The notes: a model not told the origin generated them from the sequence alone. A stretch of DNA of 29,410 bases from a virus (IMGVR_UViG_3300023109_002187:1-29410), one strand, 5' to 3'; positions 13,152 through 21,407 are shown, numbered from the stretch's first letter. Numbers and translations are program-made.

Positions 13152-13505
13152 TTTAACAAATTCTGTAATTAATTCTTTAGATTTTTCACGTGCCTCGGTT
13201 TCCCACCAACAAGTTTCGTATTCTGTGTCAGTTTGTAATGCAGCATTAAGATCATCAAACTCATATTGTTTAACGTGAACAAGCTCGTGAGCAATGGTTG
13301 AAAATATTTCCGTGATATTACGATTAATGGTTTTTACCAAAATCAGATAATAACCTTGTTCTATATCAACGCATATACCATTGCCTTCGAGCTCATCCTC
13401 GGCTTCGATAATAATTTGATCTGGGAACACGTTTAGATTGTTACAACAAAAGGTAACAAACTTTTTTACCAGATCTTCATTATCAAGATTAGTTTTAATC
13501 ATCAT
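13131..13505 (-). CDS. HExxH metalloprotease-like protein A
   Basis: A ~124-residue protein with the zinc-metallopeptidase motif HELVHVKQ about two-thirds along and a downstream WWETEA, whose Glu could be the third ligand. This is the layout of small SprT/minigluzincin-like domains. A second protein with the same HExxHVKQ...WExEA pattern is encoded at 14052-14456. The start is uncertain: ATGs at 13505 and 13502 overlap the end of the YubB-like gene, and the longer frame to 13550 lies deep within it. Substrate unknown. A host or phage protein could be cleaved, or the site may be structural. Confidence 0.75.
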   Translation of the reverse strand: MMIKTNLDNEDLVKKFVTFCCNNLNVFPDQIIIEAEDELEGNGICVDIEQGYYLILVKTINRNITEIFSTIAHELVHVKQYEFDDLNAALQTDTEYETCWWETEAREKSKELITEFVKIIEINH

Positions 13506-14001
13506 CTTCGTAATCAAAGTCTTCAAGGTATTCTTGATATTCCTCTTCAATACTAAAATGTTCTAGCAACTCATCAGGAATTTCATCAATTGACGAACGG
13601 TCTTCCAAATTATATTCGTAATATTCGTCTTCCATTGTTTCAGAACTAAATTGTCCAACAAACCCAATGCCTGACTCCCAATATTTCAAATCAACAGAAC
13701 AGTCTCTATTGGCGGTGGCGAATGTTTCCAATGCGGTGATTGGTGGACCCCATGCAGAATCGACAGTACCAACAATACGAATTGTATTAGCGTTTACAAC
13801 ATCAAGTTCTAGGTTCTCAGGATCAACATCCCATTTAGTACCCCATGCTTCAAGCTGGTCACCGACACCGATTGATTCATCTTCCTTAAGAGGTACGAGT
13901 TGTTGAAGCAAACCACCTTGATCTTGAGCCTTTTCAAAAATCTCAGTGATTAAATCAGTCGGTCCGCTTATTTCAATATCATTCATACACCAATTGGGCA
14001 T
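13495..14001 (-). CDS. YubB/Api92-like ferredoxin-fold protein (DUF1281)
   Basis: The 168-residue protein starts MPNWCMNDIEISGP, the hallmark of the DUF1281/YubB (Api92-like) family found in phages and plasmids. WESGIGFVGQF later in the chain also fits. The fold is ferredoxin-like; the function is unknown. The C-terminus is extremely acidic (LEDFDYEDDD), which may mimic DNA or bind a basic partner. AAAGGAG precedes the ATG, and a strong TTGACA/TAGAAT promoter is at 14027-14055, so early expression is expected. It overlaps the downstream HExxH gene. Confidence 0.85.
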   Translation of the reverse strand: MPNWCMNDIEISGPTDLITEIFEKAQDQGGLLQQLVPLKEDESIGVGDQLEAWGTKWDVDPENLELDVVNANTIRIVGTVDSAWGPPITALETFATANRDCSVDLKYWESGIGFVGQFSSETMEDEYYEYNLEDRSSIDEIPDELLEHFSIEEEYQEYLEDFDYEDDD

Positions 14002-14026
14002 GCTGTTTCTCCTTTGTTATTATGTT

Positions 14027-14055
14027 ATTCTAACTGATTCTATATGGAATGTCAA
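14027..14055 (-). promoter_or_regulatory. Sigma70-type promoter (TTGACA-17-TAGAAT)
   Basis: Minus-strand -35 TTGACA (14055-14050), a 17-base spacer and -10 TAGAAT (14032-14027), 26 bases before the YubB-like gene. The -35 overlaps the stop of the HExxH gene B. A second TAGAAT lies 10 bases upstream of the -10, giving a tandem TAGAATCAGTTAGAAT. Confidence 0.82.
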
Positions 14056-14456
14056 TAGGATTTAAAGCAATCAAACATAATTTTTTCTAATTCGAAGGCT
14101 TCTTGTTCCCATGGCAAATTATAATAATCACCATCAAATGTTTTGCCATGCCAACGTGACGGTTTCTTACCGATACCTGAGACAAGCTCACCTTTTAGGT
14201 ATTGTTTAACGTGTACCATTTCATGGAAGAAAGTAGTGAGGATCTGGTCTTGCTGGTTTTTTCCATCAACATAAACACACAGCTCAAGATCCTCAGGGTC
14301 GTATTCAACATAACCAAAACAACCATTATCGAACTCACCATCAAATAACACTTCCATTTCACCTTCGATTTCAAGGAACTCTGATGCAAACGCAACAGCA
14401 CGGTCCATCATGGCGTCAGGTATTTTTGCTGGTTTATCATATGTGACATAAAACAT
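14052..14456 (-). CDS. HExxH metalloprotease-like protein B
   Basis: A 134-residue acidic protein with HEMVHVKQ at about residues 78-85 and a downstream PWEQEAFELE segment that may supply a third zinc ligand. The pattern matches protein A at 13131-13505, so the two are likely distant paralogues flanking the YubB-like gene. Its start touches the gp52 stop region (one shared base at 14456), so it is probably co-transcribed with topoisomerase. No signal peptide; cytoplasmic. The motif is clear, but actual protease activity is not established for such small phage proteins. Confidence 0.78.
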   Translation of the reverse strand: MFYVTYDKPAKIPDAMMDRAVAFASEFLEIEGEMEVLFDGEFDNGCFGYVEYDPEDLELCVYVDGKNQQDQILTTFFHEMVHVKQYLKGELVSGIGKKPSRWHGKTFDGDYYNLPWEQEAFELEKIMFDCFKSY

Positions 14457-15796
14457 TATGCCACCTCTTTAAGATCAAGCTCAAATTGTTTCTTTGCAGT
14501 TGTACTATTCCAATACCGTAAATCGGTTTCAGCTTCTTTGATTTCCTTAGCAAGTTTTTGTACCATTTCATCAGTTAGGCTCATAATGTTAATTGCAAGT
14601 AACTTATCAGCATCTTCTGGTAATGCTGAAGTGACATTAAGGATTTGCTCAGCGACATCCTTTTTCTTACGGTTCTTGAATACAATTTTGTCATCAAGTA
14701 CTGCTTGAATGAATTCCATTTTAACACGTAACCAACGTGCCAATTCGATTGCTTCACGTTTACGCAATTCGATACGTTCATTGAGAATACCCAAACGGTA
14801 ATTACAAAAATCCTTAATGAGATCAAGTTCATTTTTGTACTCACGGAGTTTACCATTAAAATCAATAACAGTAATATTCTCGGTGAGTGGCTTTGATAAT
14901 TTGAACTTACGATATATTTTATCGTTATCCCAATCTGAACTACCTTTTTGTTTTAATTTAACATCAAAACGAAAACCAGTTTTATCACATAAATCTTCAT
15001 ATGATACAATGTCACCATCTTCCTCAAGTTTATCGAGAACCTTAACATAACCTTCACGGTCAAAACCGTATGGTACTTCAGTGATTGTCATTGTTGTTTT
15101 GGTTGGTTTACTGAAAACACCATTAACAGAATACTTATCTTCGATAGAATCATATGTAACTGTACCATTGAAATCAGGAAAGGACACTGGAAGTCTTCTC
15201 GATATGTTACCACTCGACAAGTATTCATCGCAAGCACGAGAGAGATCGGTTTTTGAGCGCGGAAGGATGTTTGTTGCAAAACCAGTTGCAATTCCTTTAG
15301 TTCCATTTGCCAATACCAAAGGAATAACCGGCAGGTAGAATGCTGGCGGCTCATGCTCAGGATCATTATGTTCAGGTGACAATTCCAAATCTTTGATATA
15401 CGTTTTGAAATTTTCATGGACACGAGTATATACATAACGTGCCGCACCAGGTTCTTGAACAAGTCGAGTACCAAATGACCCACGGCCTTCAACTAAACAA
15501 ATATTGTTATTCCATGTTGCTGCCATCAATTGACCGGCACCTGCCGCTGATGTTTCACCATGGTTGTAGCCGTAATCAGAAATGATACCAGCAACAGCAG
15601 ATACCTTTTTGAAATCTGATTTGGAGTTTAGCAATGAGGAGTACAAATAAAACCGTTGTACTGGTTTCAACCCATCAATCATATTTGGGATTGCTCTCGA
15701 CTCAACCGTATACATTGCAAATGATAACCATTCGTTTTTAGCAACGGCGCTAATTGGGTATTGGTGTTGATCTTCAACAAAATCTAAAACGCTCAT
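14456..15796 (-). CDS. gp52: DNA topoisomerase II medium subunit (gp52-like)
   Basis: The 446-residue product is the DNA breakage-reunion subunit of the T4-type type II topoisomerase, equivalent to GyrA/ParC. It contains AIPNMIDGLKPVQRF (35-49, the GyrA-like ...R-A-x-P-...-DGLKPVxR), GSFGTRLVQEPGAARY (107-121) with Tyr121 as the expected DNA-linking tyrosine, and NGTKGIATGFATN. A coiled region follows near the C-terminus. The length matches T4 gp52 (about 440). With gp39 it relaxes DNA and helps start phage replication. It has its own promoter at 15821-15849 despite lying downstream of gp39. Confidence 0.96.
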   Translation of the reverse strand: MSVLDFVEDQHQYPISAVAKNEWLSFAMYTVESRAIPNMIDGLKPVQRFYLYSSLLNSKSDFKKVSAVAGIISDYGYNHGETSAAGAGQLMAATWNNNICLVEGRGSFGTRLVQEPGAARYVYTRVHENFKTYIKDLELSPEHNDPEHEPPAFYLPVIPLVLANGTKGIATGFATNILPRSKTDLSRACDEYLSSGNISRRLPVSFPDFNGTVTYDSIEDKYSVNGVFSKPTKTTMTITEVPYGFDREGYVKVLDKLEEDGDIVSYEDLCDKTGFRFDVKLKQKGSSDWDNDKIYRKFKLSKPLTENITVIDFNGKLREYKNELDLIKDFCNYRLGILNERIELRKREAIELARWLRVKMEFIQAVLDDKIVFKNRKKKDVAEQILNVTSALPEDADKLLAINIMSLTDEMVQKLAKEIKEAETDLRYWNSTTAKKQFELDLKEVA

Positions 15797-15820
15797 AGTA
15801 ATTCCTTTATGATTCTATCC

Positions 15821-15849
15821 ATTCTACAACATTAAACTTGGTTTGTCAA
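15821..15849 (-). promoter_or_regulatory. Sigma70-type promoter for gp52 (TTGACA-17-TAGAAT)
   Basis: Minus-strand TTGACA (15849-15844), a 17-base spacer and TAGAAT (15826-15821), 25 bases before gp52. The -35 lies inside the last codons of the small membrane gene at 15832-15984. Confidence 0.82.
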
Positions 15850-15984
15850 CCGATAATTACAGTACACCATCCAACCTTCATAAGCAAAGTATGCCATGAT
15901 GGGTCCAATGAATGGTGCAAAGAATAGGTTAAGCATTATCCATGCAAACAAAATAGCTAACAATATGTCATACCATAAAATCAT
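15832..15984 (-). CDS. 50-residue membrane protein between gp39 and gp52
   Basis: A short gene overlapping the gp39 stop by ATGA (15984-15981). The product is almost entirely hydrophobic (MILWYDILLAILFAWIMLNL, then FFAPFIGPIMAYFAYEGW) and should form two membrane helices around a Pro/Gly turn, ending in a short polar tail. Coupling to gp39 supports that it is translated. No known function. A membrane protein inside the topoisomerase operon might help tether replication to the membrane, but that is speculation. Confidence 0.7.
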   Translation of the reverse strand: MILWYDILLAILFAWIMLNLFFAPFIGPIMAYFAYEGWMVYCNYRLTNQV

Positions 15985-17810
15985 GCGAACATATACTCCT
16001 TACGTAAGGTTGAGTCTTTACCGAACATCATTTGGAATACTGATGCATCGTCAACCGTAACCGTATCATAAATCGGTTTATTAATAATGGTATCATATTC
16101 ATCTTCGGTCAAGCTGCCTAGGCCTTTGATATAACGGTGCTTCCAATTTGTTTGTTCTTGTTTGAACTTTGAAGCATCTTCATATGTATAGAACCATTTA
16201 ATGTCTTTACCTTTAGTCGAAATCATAATTGGAGTACGTGTGATTTTAACACGTTTTTCAGATAACAACCGCGGCCAAAATTTGTAAAAGAATGCAATCA
16301 GCAACGGACTGATGTGACCAATACCATCGTGGTCAGCATCGGTTAATGTTGCGATTGACTCATACGACATATTATCAACAGAATTTGGGTTGTTAATGTC
16401 GAGGTTTAGAACCGCAACCAATTCTGACAATTCTTTGTTCTTTAGCACATCCGCAGGTTTCATATCCCACGTATTCATAATAACACCACGCAATGGATAT
16501 GCACCAACCGTATCAGGATCACGCACTTTGAGTAAGAAACCCATTGCCGAGTCACCTTCAACAATTTTCAGTGTTGAGTTTGGTTTGTTAGCAGAGATAT
16601 GCTTTGCAACTTTGACTTTTCTCAAATTCTTTTGAGCAATTGTAGCGGCACGTTTATCAGCAGCCTGTTTCTTTGCAAGCTGTGCTTCGATAATCGGTTC
16701 AATAATTGACGGTGTTGCCATGATCTTACGAGCAAAGAATAAAGCATCTTTTACGTTTGCTTCTGTGTAGTGTTCTTTGACATTACCCATTGGGTTTGTT
16801 AACCGTTCCTTTGTTTGAGAATCAAACTTTGGATTGGTGAAGTTTCGAGCAAACATAACCATGGTCAAACCATTTTTAATTGTCATATTACCGACTTCAA
16901 TACGGTATTTCCGTTTAATCATAACGGCCAATTGAGTAATTACGTTATGCATTATCCAATCAACATAAGTACCACCTTGACGAGTATTCACACCATTAAT
17001 AAATGAGTTTGAACGGAACCCATCAACTGAACCTGCAAAGAAAAGGGATAAGTTGTATGATTTCTCAATGATAACATCACTGCCATCTTTTACAAACATA
17101 TCGGCATATTTTTTGAGGTTGTTGACCTTAATACGTTTCTTATTAAACGAAAAAGAGATCTCAGGAAATGCCATTTGCAATGAGATCAACCGATCTTCAA
17201 GTAATACAATTGTATCAAGTTCAGAAAGGTTATTAACTTCAAACAAGTCAAAGTCAGGTATAAATGATACCTCAGTACCACTACCTTCACGTTGACTATT
17301 CTTTTCATTAATAGTCTCGGCACCGTTCTTACATTCAACAGTAAGCATATTGTCATTTGACCAAGTTTTGCCGACGAATTTCTTTGATAGGAAATTGGTT
17401 GCTGCTGAACCGACACCGTTTGTACCAATTGTTACACGTTCGTCATCAAACGATGTACCAGCATTAACTCTTGTCCATGCCGCAGTTGCTCGAGCAATTT
17501 TGGTATCGGATGTTTCATCGTATACCTGTTCTTGTGGAATACCACGACCGTTGTCTGTAACGATTACTTTATCATCGGTCACAGATACATTAATGCGGTT
17601 TGCGAATTTGAAATTTGTACGAATTGCTTCATCAAGTGAGTTGTCGAGTATCTCATCAATCATTTTTGACAATGCAGGTACGTATGTGGCATTTTTCCAC
17701 TCACCGAGAACAAACCGCTCAACCTGTTCTTTTGCACTTGAACCCATATACATTCCGATACGTTCACGGACGTGTTGGCGAGCAGTTAAAATTTTAAATT
17801 GTTCAGACAT
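15981..17810 (-). CDS. gp39: DNA topoisomerase II large subunit (gp39/60-like)
   Basis: The 609-residue protein combines the GHKL ATPase and TOPRIM domains of a type II topoisomerase (GyrB/ParE side). It shows the ATP-site EILDNSLDEA (Glu53, Asn57), DNGRG (86-90), a TIGTNGVGSAATN glycine loop, EGDSA (Glu418 on) and the TOPRIM DADHDG (491-496) for magnesium. In T4 this subunit is split into gp39 and gp60; here it is one chain, as in most T4-like relatives. It partners gp52. A TTGACA/TAGTAT promoter lies at 17840-17868. Confidence 0.96.
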   Translation of the reverse strand: MSEQFKILTARQHVRERIGMYMGSSAKEQVERFVLGEWKNATYVPALSKMIDEILDNSLDEAIRTNFKFANRINVSVTDDKVIVTDNGRGIPQEQVYDETSDTKIARATAAWTRVNAGTSFDDERVTIGTNGVGSAATNFLSKKFVGKTWSNDNMLTVECKNGAETINEKNSQREGSGTEVSFIPDFDLFEVNNLSELDTIVLLEDRLISLQMAFPEISFSFNKKRIKVNNLKKYADMFVKDGSDVIIEKSYNLSLFFAGSVDGFRSNSFINGVNTRQGGTYVDWIMHNVITQLAVMIKRKYRIEVGNMTIKNGLTMVMFARNFTNPKFDSQTKERLTNPMGNVKEHYTEANVKDALFFARKIMATPSIIEPIIEAQLAKKQAADKRAATIAQKNLRKVKVAKHISANKPNSTLKIVEGDSAMGFLLKVRDPDTVGAYPLRGVIMNTWDMKPADVLKNKELSELVAVLNLDINNPNSVDNMSYESIATLTDADHDGIGHISPLLIAFFYKFWPRLLSEKRVKITRTPIMISTKGKDIKWFYTYEDASKFKQEQTNWKHRYIKGLGSLTEDEYDTIINKPIYDTVTVDDASVFQMMFGKDSTLRKEYMFA

Positions 17811-17839
17811 ATAGAATCATTCCTTAATTATCTTATACC

Positions 17840-17868
17840 ATACTAACAAAGTTTTCAGAACTTGTCAA
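17840..17868 (-). promoter_or_regulatory. Sigma70-type promoter for gp39 (TTGACA-17-TAGTAT)
   Basis: Minus-strand TTGACA (17868-17863), a 17-base spacer and TAGTAT (17845-17840), 30 bases before gp39. It directly abuts the stop codon of the FkbM gene at 17869. Confidence 0.82.
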
Positions 17869-18567
17869 CTACTTTTTTGTTAGGTAAATCATAAACTCGC
17901 CACGCATGGCATGAATATCAGCATCATTCCATATACGATTTTTCATTGTATCTTCCATGAAGTTCATATCAAATTGCAATGTATCAATGAGTGGTCGAAG
18001 AAATTGTTCTCTAAATTTAATGAATTTTTGAGGACCATCAGTTGATGCTCGAAGGTGACACTCAACCGCAATGTGTTTTACATTATTAATACAGAAGTCG
18101 AGATTTTCCTTTGATAAGACATCATATTCTCCGCCTTCGCAATCAATTTTGAGATAGTCGATTTTATCAATATTGAATCTATCAAGAAAATATGCAAATG
18201 ATTTTACTTCAAACTCATCGGTATAAAATACGTTATCAGTATGACCCATTTCTGAACCAATTGCGTATGGGATAGGTACAACTTTTTGCTCAGGCTCGTC
18301 TATTACATACTGCCATGTATTATTTACGATTGCTTTTAAAAATTTTGGGTTAGGTTCAATCGCATAAACCTTTTTAGCACCTCGGTCGAGAGCATGGGCA
18401 GTAAACATACCAACGCATGCTCCTACATCCACACATATATCACCGGGTTGTACCTTATACCACCATTCATAATCTTTTCGGACAAAAAATTCTCTATGCA
18501 TTGTAGCTACGCTTACCATACATAAATCACTCGTATCCATAAATAAATTCAATGCTTTGCCGCTCAT
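17869..18567 (-). CDS. FkbM-family methyltransferase, copy A
   Basis: A 232-residue SAM-dependent methyltransferase of the FkbM type. Motif I is VDVGACVGMFTAHAL (about 49-63), the acidic SAM-binding strand is YAIEPNP (about 72-78), and YLKIDCEGGEYDVL carries the FkbM-characteristic D-x-E-G-x-E. FkbM enzymes O-methylate sugars and other small molecules; the target here is unknown. AGGAGA precedes the ATG at 18567. It is clearly related to copy B at 24809-25522: both have WWYKVQPGDI leading into motif I and end in MIYLTKK. Transcription is probably from the early promoter at 18697-18724. Confidence 0.92.
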   Translation of the reverse strand: MSGKALNLFMDTSDLCMVSVATMHREFFVRKDYEWWYKVQPGDICVDVGACVGMFTAHALDRGAKKVYAIEPNPKFLKAIVNNTWQYVIDEPEQKVVPIPYAIGSEMGHTDNVFYTDEFEVKSFAYFLDRFNIDKIDYLKIDCEGGEYDVLSKENLDFCINNVKHIAVECHLRASTDGPQKFIKFREQFLRPLIDTLQFDMNFMEDTMKNRIWNDADIHAMRGEFMIYLTKK

Positions 18568-18581
18568 TATTGTCTCCTATA

Positions 18582-18647
18582 TTATAAGTTGCCAATCCAA
18601 TGGCTGCAATCATCACACGGGTCGTCCCACAAATATACGGGCTCCAT
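18582..18647 (-). CDS. Possible 21-residue leader peptide with CxxC
   Basis: A tiny frame, MEPVYLWDDPCDDCSHWIGNL, lies between the early promoter at 18697-18724 and the FkbM gene A. GTGGAAAG sits a few bases before its ATG, and it would be the first frame of the transcript. It contains a CDDC pair. It could be a genuine micro-protein, a leader or chance. Evidence is only position, a weak ribosome-binding site and non-random composition. Confidence 0.35.
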   Translation of the reverse strand: MEPVYLWDDPCDDCSHWIGNL

Positions 18648-18685
18648 GCACTTTCCACTTTTGGTTGTTGATGTTGGCTATTTAT

Positions 18686-18693
18686 TATAAATA
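18686..18693 (+). promoter_or_regulatory. T4-type late promoter box for tail-tube-like gene
   Basis: Exact TATAAATA, 43 bases before the structural gene at 18737. It interleaves with the oppositely directed early promoter at 18697-18724. A near-match TATAAATG follows at 18713. Confidence 0.65.
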
Positions 18694-18696
18694 CTC

Positions 18697-18724
18697 ATAC
18701 TAACTGATTCTATATAAATGTCAA
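18697..18724 (-). promoter_or_regulatory. Sigma70-type promoter (TTGACA-16-TAGTAT)
   Basis: Minus-strand TTGACA (18724-18719), a 16-base spacer with TAGAATCAGT, and TAGTAT (18702-18697), reading leftward toward FkbM gene A with a leader of about 120 bases. Confidence 0.75.
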
Positions 18725-18736
18725 TAGGAAAATACC

Positions 18737-19225
18737 ATGCAAACAAATTATCTTGATCCAACCTCCTTTAAGGTTGCAGTTTCACGCCTTCCGAATGTTG
18801 AGTTCTTTACTCGGCGAGCAATCATCCCAGGTGTTACAATGTCACCTGTGGCACGGCCATCGCCTATTAGGAATTTATATGAGACCGCGGACCGACTCGA
18901 ATATGCTGAACTTGATCTAAGTTTTGTGGTTGATGAAAATATGGCAAATTATCAGGAAATCCTATATTGGATGGAATCATTAGGCAAATCAGAAACGACT
19001 GATCAGTTTTCTCGTTTGCAAAAATCGGATGATGGCATCACATCCGACGTTACTATTATTGTCGAGAACAGTAATAAAAACCCAAATATGCTATTTACGT
19101 TTACCGATTGTTTTCCAACAATTTTATCACCGTTAAGCCTTGATATAACACAACAAGATATTGTATATCCTGAGGCAACAGTTACAATGAGACATAACGG
19201 ATTTAAACTCACACAAGTTAGTTGA
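18737..19225 (+). CDS. Tail-tube-like virion structural protein
   Basis: A 162-residue protein beginning MQTNYLDPTSFKVAVSRLPN, followed by EFFTRRAIIPGVTM. This opening (NYLDP..F...I.RLPNV.FF...IPG) and the later EYAELDLSFVVDENMANYQEI and PEATVTMRHNGF match T4 gp19-like tail-tube/virion proteins seen in marine myoviruses. Such proteins stack as hexameric rings or sit at the tube-baseplate junction. It is the only structural gene in the window and is preceded by a late box, consistent with late expression. AGGAAAA precedes the ATG. Its stop codon lies in the -35 of the uvsY promoter. Exact role (major tube, paralogue or junction) cannot be decided from this sequence. Confidence 0.8.
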   Translation: MQTNYLDPTSFKVAVSRLPNVEFFTRRAIIPGVTMSPVARPSPIRNLYETADRLEYAELDLSFVVDENMANYQEILYWMESLGKSETTDQFSRLQKSDDGITSDVTIIVENSNKNPNMLFTFTDCFPTILSPLSLDITQQDIVYPEATVTMRHNGFKLTQVS

Positions 19226-19250
19226 CAAAATTCTAATTCTGTGTTAGAAT
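19222..19250 (+). promoter_or_regulatory. Sigma70-type promoter for uvsY (TTGACA-17-TAGAAT)
   Basis: TTGACA (19222-19227), a 17-base spacer and TAGAAT (19245-19250), 29 bases before uvsY. The TGA stop of the tail-tube-like gene is inside the -35. Confidence 0.84.
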
Positions 19251-19279
19251 CATATATGATTGAAATAGTGAGGTAAAGA

Positions 19280-19717
19280 ATGAGTACTGATGATATAAGT
19301 GCGTTATGGTCGGTTGACTGCAAAATTGACGAAACAAATTTAGCCGGTGAATCAAAAAGAATTCCTGAGCTACATAACAAGTATTACAATTTATATTACA
19401 AAGAAGCACTTAAAGTTAAAAAGCTTAAGGCTGATTATAAAGAATTGGAAATGGCAAAGACCGAATGGTTTGATGGTTCTATGGCAATGGAAGATTTAGC
19501 CGAGCGAGGTTGGAAACCATACCAAAAGAAAATTATTAGACAGGATATGAATAAATATCTACAAGCGGATAAGGATATTATTAATTTAAGTTTAAAAATT
19601 GATTATCATTCTGCACGTGCTAACTTTCTTGAAGATATTATTAAGACCATTCATAGTAGAAATTTTATTGTAAAAAATATTATTGATATTATGAAATTCC
19701 AAGCAGGAGATTATTAA
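19280..19717 (+). CDS. uvsY: UvsY recombination mediator
   Basis: The 145-residue protein matches marine T4-like UvsY: an N-terminal acidic segment with a W (ALWSVDCKID), SKRIPELHNKYY, a Lys-rich middle (KVKKLKADYKELE), a long helix (DMNKYLQADKDI) and NFLEDIIKTIHSRNF near the end. UvsY loads the UvsX recombinase on single-stranded DNA coated with gp32. The length matches T4 UvsY (137). It heads the plus-strand recombination/replication series and is followed immediately by a small gene and uvsW. No uvsX lies in the window. Confidence 0.92.
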   Translation: MSTDDISALWSVDCKIDETNLAGESKRIPELHNKYYNLYYKEALKVKKLKADYKELEMAKTEWFDGSMAMEDLAERGWKPYQKKIIRQDMNKYLQADKDIINLSLKIDYHSARANFLEDIIKTIHSRNFIVKNIIDIMKFQAGDY

Positions 19718-19718
19718 T

Positions 19719-19883
19719 ATGATTAATATATATGGGCATCCTGTTTACCCAAATTTTGACAACATCAAACCTTCACTGAAAAAAGAACAGCACCGTGTGG
19801 TTGAACCAGTTGAACCAGTAACACGGACTAAAAGAGATAAATATACTCATACTAAAGGTGAAATTGTAGATATTGAAGTATAG
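19719..19883 (+). CDS. 54-residue protein between uvsY and uvsW
   Basis: A short gene starting one base after the uvsY stop, with AGGAGA at good spacing (19704-19710 region), and ending 6 bases before uvsW. The product begins MINIYGHPVYPNFDNI, has a VEPVEPV repeat and a basic middle (RTKRDKY), and ends acidic. It is probably unstructured in part. No family recognised. Its exact fit between two recombination genes, with its own ribosome-binding site, supports coding. Confidence 0.68.
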   Translation: MINIYGHPVYPNFDNIKPSLKKEQHRVVEPVEPVTRTKRDKYTHTKGEIVDIEV

Positions 19884-19889
19884 GATGAT

Positions 19890-21383
19890 ATGACTGAAAT
19901 TGTTAATGTAGAACCAATTAATGCGGTTCATATGAAAGTGACTGCTGATCCGTCAACACGGCAAGAGATTATGAATTATTTCTCGTTTAGACCTGACGGT
20001 TATCAATTTGTGCCTTCGTATAAGAACCGTGTATGGGATGGATATATTCGTTTATATCAACCAATGCGTCCTACGTTATATGTAGGTCTATTATCTTACC
20101 TCCAAAAATTCTGTGAAGATCGAGAGTATCAACTCAATATTGATGGCGCGTTATATGACCAAGAGCCTGTTCCTGACGATTATGGATATGAAATTGCTCG
20201 TGAGATCAACTGTAAATTTGAACCACGTGATTATCAAAACGAGTACATTGTAAATGCTATTCGTAATAACAGATCACTCTCAGTATCACCAACATCCTCA
20301 GGTAAATCATTAATAATCTATTTACTGCAGCAGCATTATCATCAAGCGTATGGTCACCGTACTTTGATTATTGTTCCGACAATTTCATTGGTATATCAGA
20401 TGCAAGGTGACTTTGCAGACTATGGCTGTGATCCTAAAGACATCTATACAATTAAAGGTGGTGTGGATAAGAACACTAATGCACCTATTGTTATATCAAC
20501 ATGGCAGTCACTTATTAAATTACCAAAGGCATGGTTTGACCAATTCCGTGTTGTCCTCGGTGATGAAGCTCACTTGTTCCAGGCAAAATCACTCACTAAG
20601 ATTATGGAAAAGTTGACCGATTGTAAATATCGCCATGGGTTTACCGGCACATTGAAATCATCGGAATCAAAAACGCATCGACTTGTTCTTGAAGGATGTT
20701 TCGGCCAGGTAAAGAAATTTGTATCAACAAAAGATTTGATGGATGCAGGTACTGTCGCTGATTTTAATGTCAAGGCAATTGTATTGAACTATACACCTGA
20801 GACCAAAAAGGATTTCAGAAAAGCATTGAGATCTGTTCAAGATACAAGCCGTAAGTATCCTGCAGAACGTGAGTTCATTATTAATAACAATAAAAGAAAC
20901 ATATTCATTCGGAACTTACTTTGGTCACTTAAAGATCAGAATAATCTTGTATTGTTTGATCTCGTTGAAAAACATGGTAAAGTGTTAGAGCCACTCCTTC
21001 GGAGAGACGACCGTCACTTGCATTTTGTATATGGTGGAACTAAAGGTGATGAGCGTGAGCGGATTAGAAATCTCGTAGAAAATGATCCAGTTAAACAGCA
21101 CGATATCCTTGCATCCTACGGTGTATTTTCGACTGGCGTCAACCTTAAGAAACTCGATAATGTGATATTTGCATCTGGTTCTAAATCTGAAATCAAAGTA
21201 TTACAATCAATTGGACGTGCACTCCGCAAAGGTAATGATGCGGACAAGGCAACACTATATGATATTACCGATGATTTATCTTCAGGATCATTTGAAAACT
21301 ATACTCTGAAACATTTCCGCAAACGCATTGAAATATATGGTTCTGAACAATTTAATTATAAAATCTATACGGTTAACATATAG
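19890..21383 (+). CDS. uvsW: UvsW superfamily 2 helicase
   Basis: The 497-residue product is a UvsW-type DNA/RNA helicase. An N-terminal substrate-binding domain (to ~105) is followed by FEPRDYQNEYI (Q-motif-like), Walker A PTSSGKS (134-140), IVPTISLVYQM (motif Ia), the DEAH box (225-228), motif III GFTGTLKSS and a C-terminal RecA-like lobe with GRALRKG (motif VI). UvsW unwinds R-loops and branched DNA and switches T4 from origin-dependent to recombination-dependent replication. The length is near T4 UvsW (about 500). A promoter on the opposite strand just past its 3' end points into it. Confidence 0.95.
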   Translation: MTEIVNVEPINAVHMKVTADPSTRQEIMNYFSFRPDGYQFVPSYKNRVWDGYIRLYQPMRPTLYVGLLSYLQKFCEDREYQLNIDGALYDQEPVPDDYGYEIAREINCKFEPRDYQNEYIVNAIRNNRSLSVSPTSSGKSLIIYLLQQHYHQAYGHRTLIIVPTISLVYQMQGDFADYGCDPKDIYTIKGGVDKNTNAPIVISTWQSLIKLPKAWFDQFRVVLGDEAHLFQAKSLTKIMEKLTDCKYRHGFTGTLKSSESKTHRLVLEGCFGQVKKFVSTKDLMDAGTVADFNVKAIVLNYTPETKKDFRKALRSVQDTSRKYPAEREFIINNNKRNIFIRNLLWSLKDQNNLVLFDLVEKHGKVLEPLLRRDDRHLHFVYGGTKGDERERIRNLVENDPVKQHDILASYGVFSTGVNLKKLDNVIFASGSKSEIKVLQSIGRALRKGNDADKATLYDITDDLSSGSFENYTLKHFRKRIEIYGSEQFNYKIYTVNI

Positions 21384-21407
21384 TATTGTTTATAGAGCAT
21401 AAATGCT

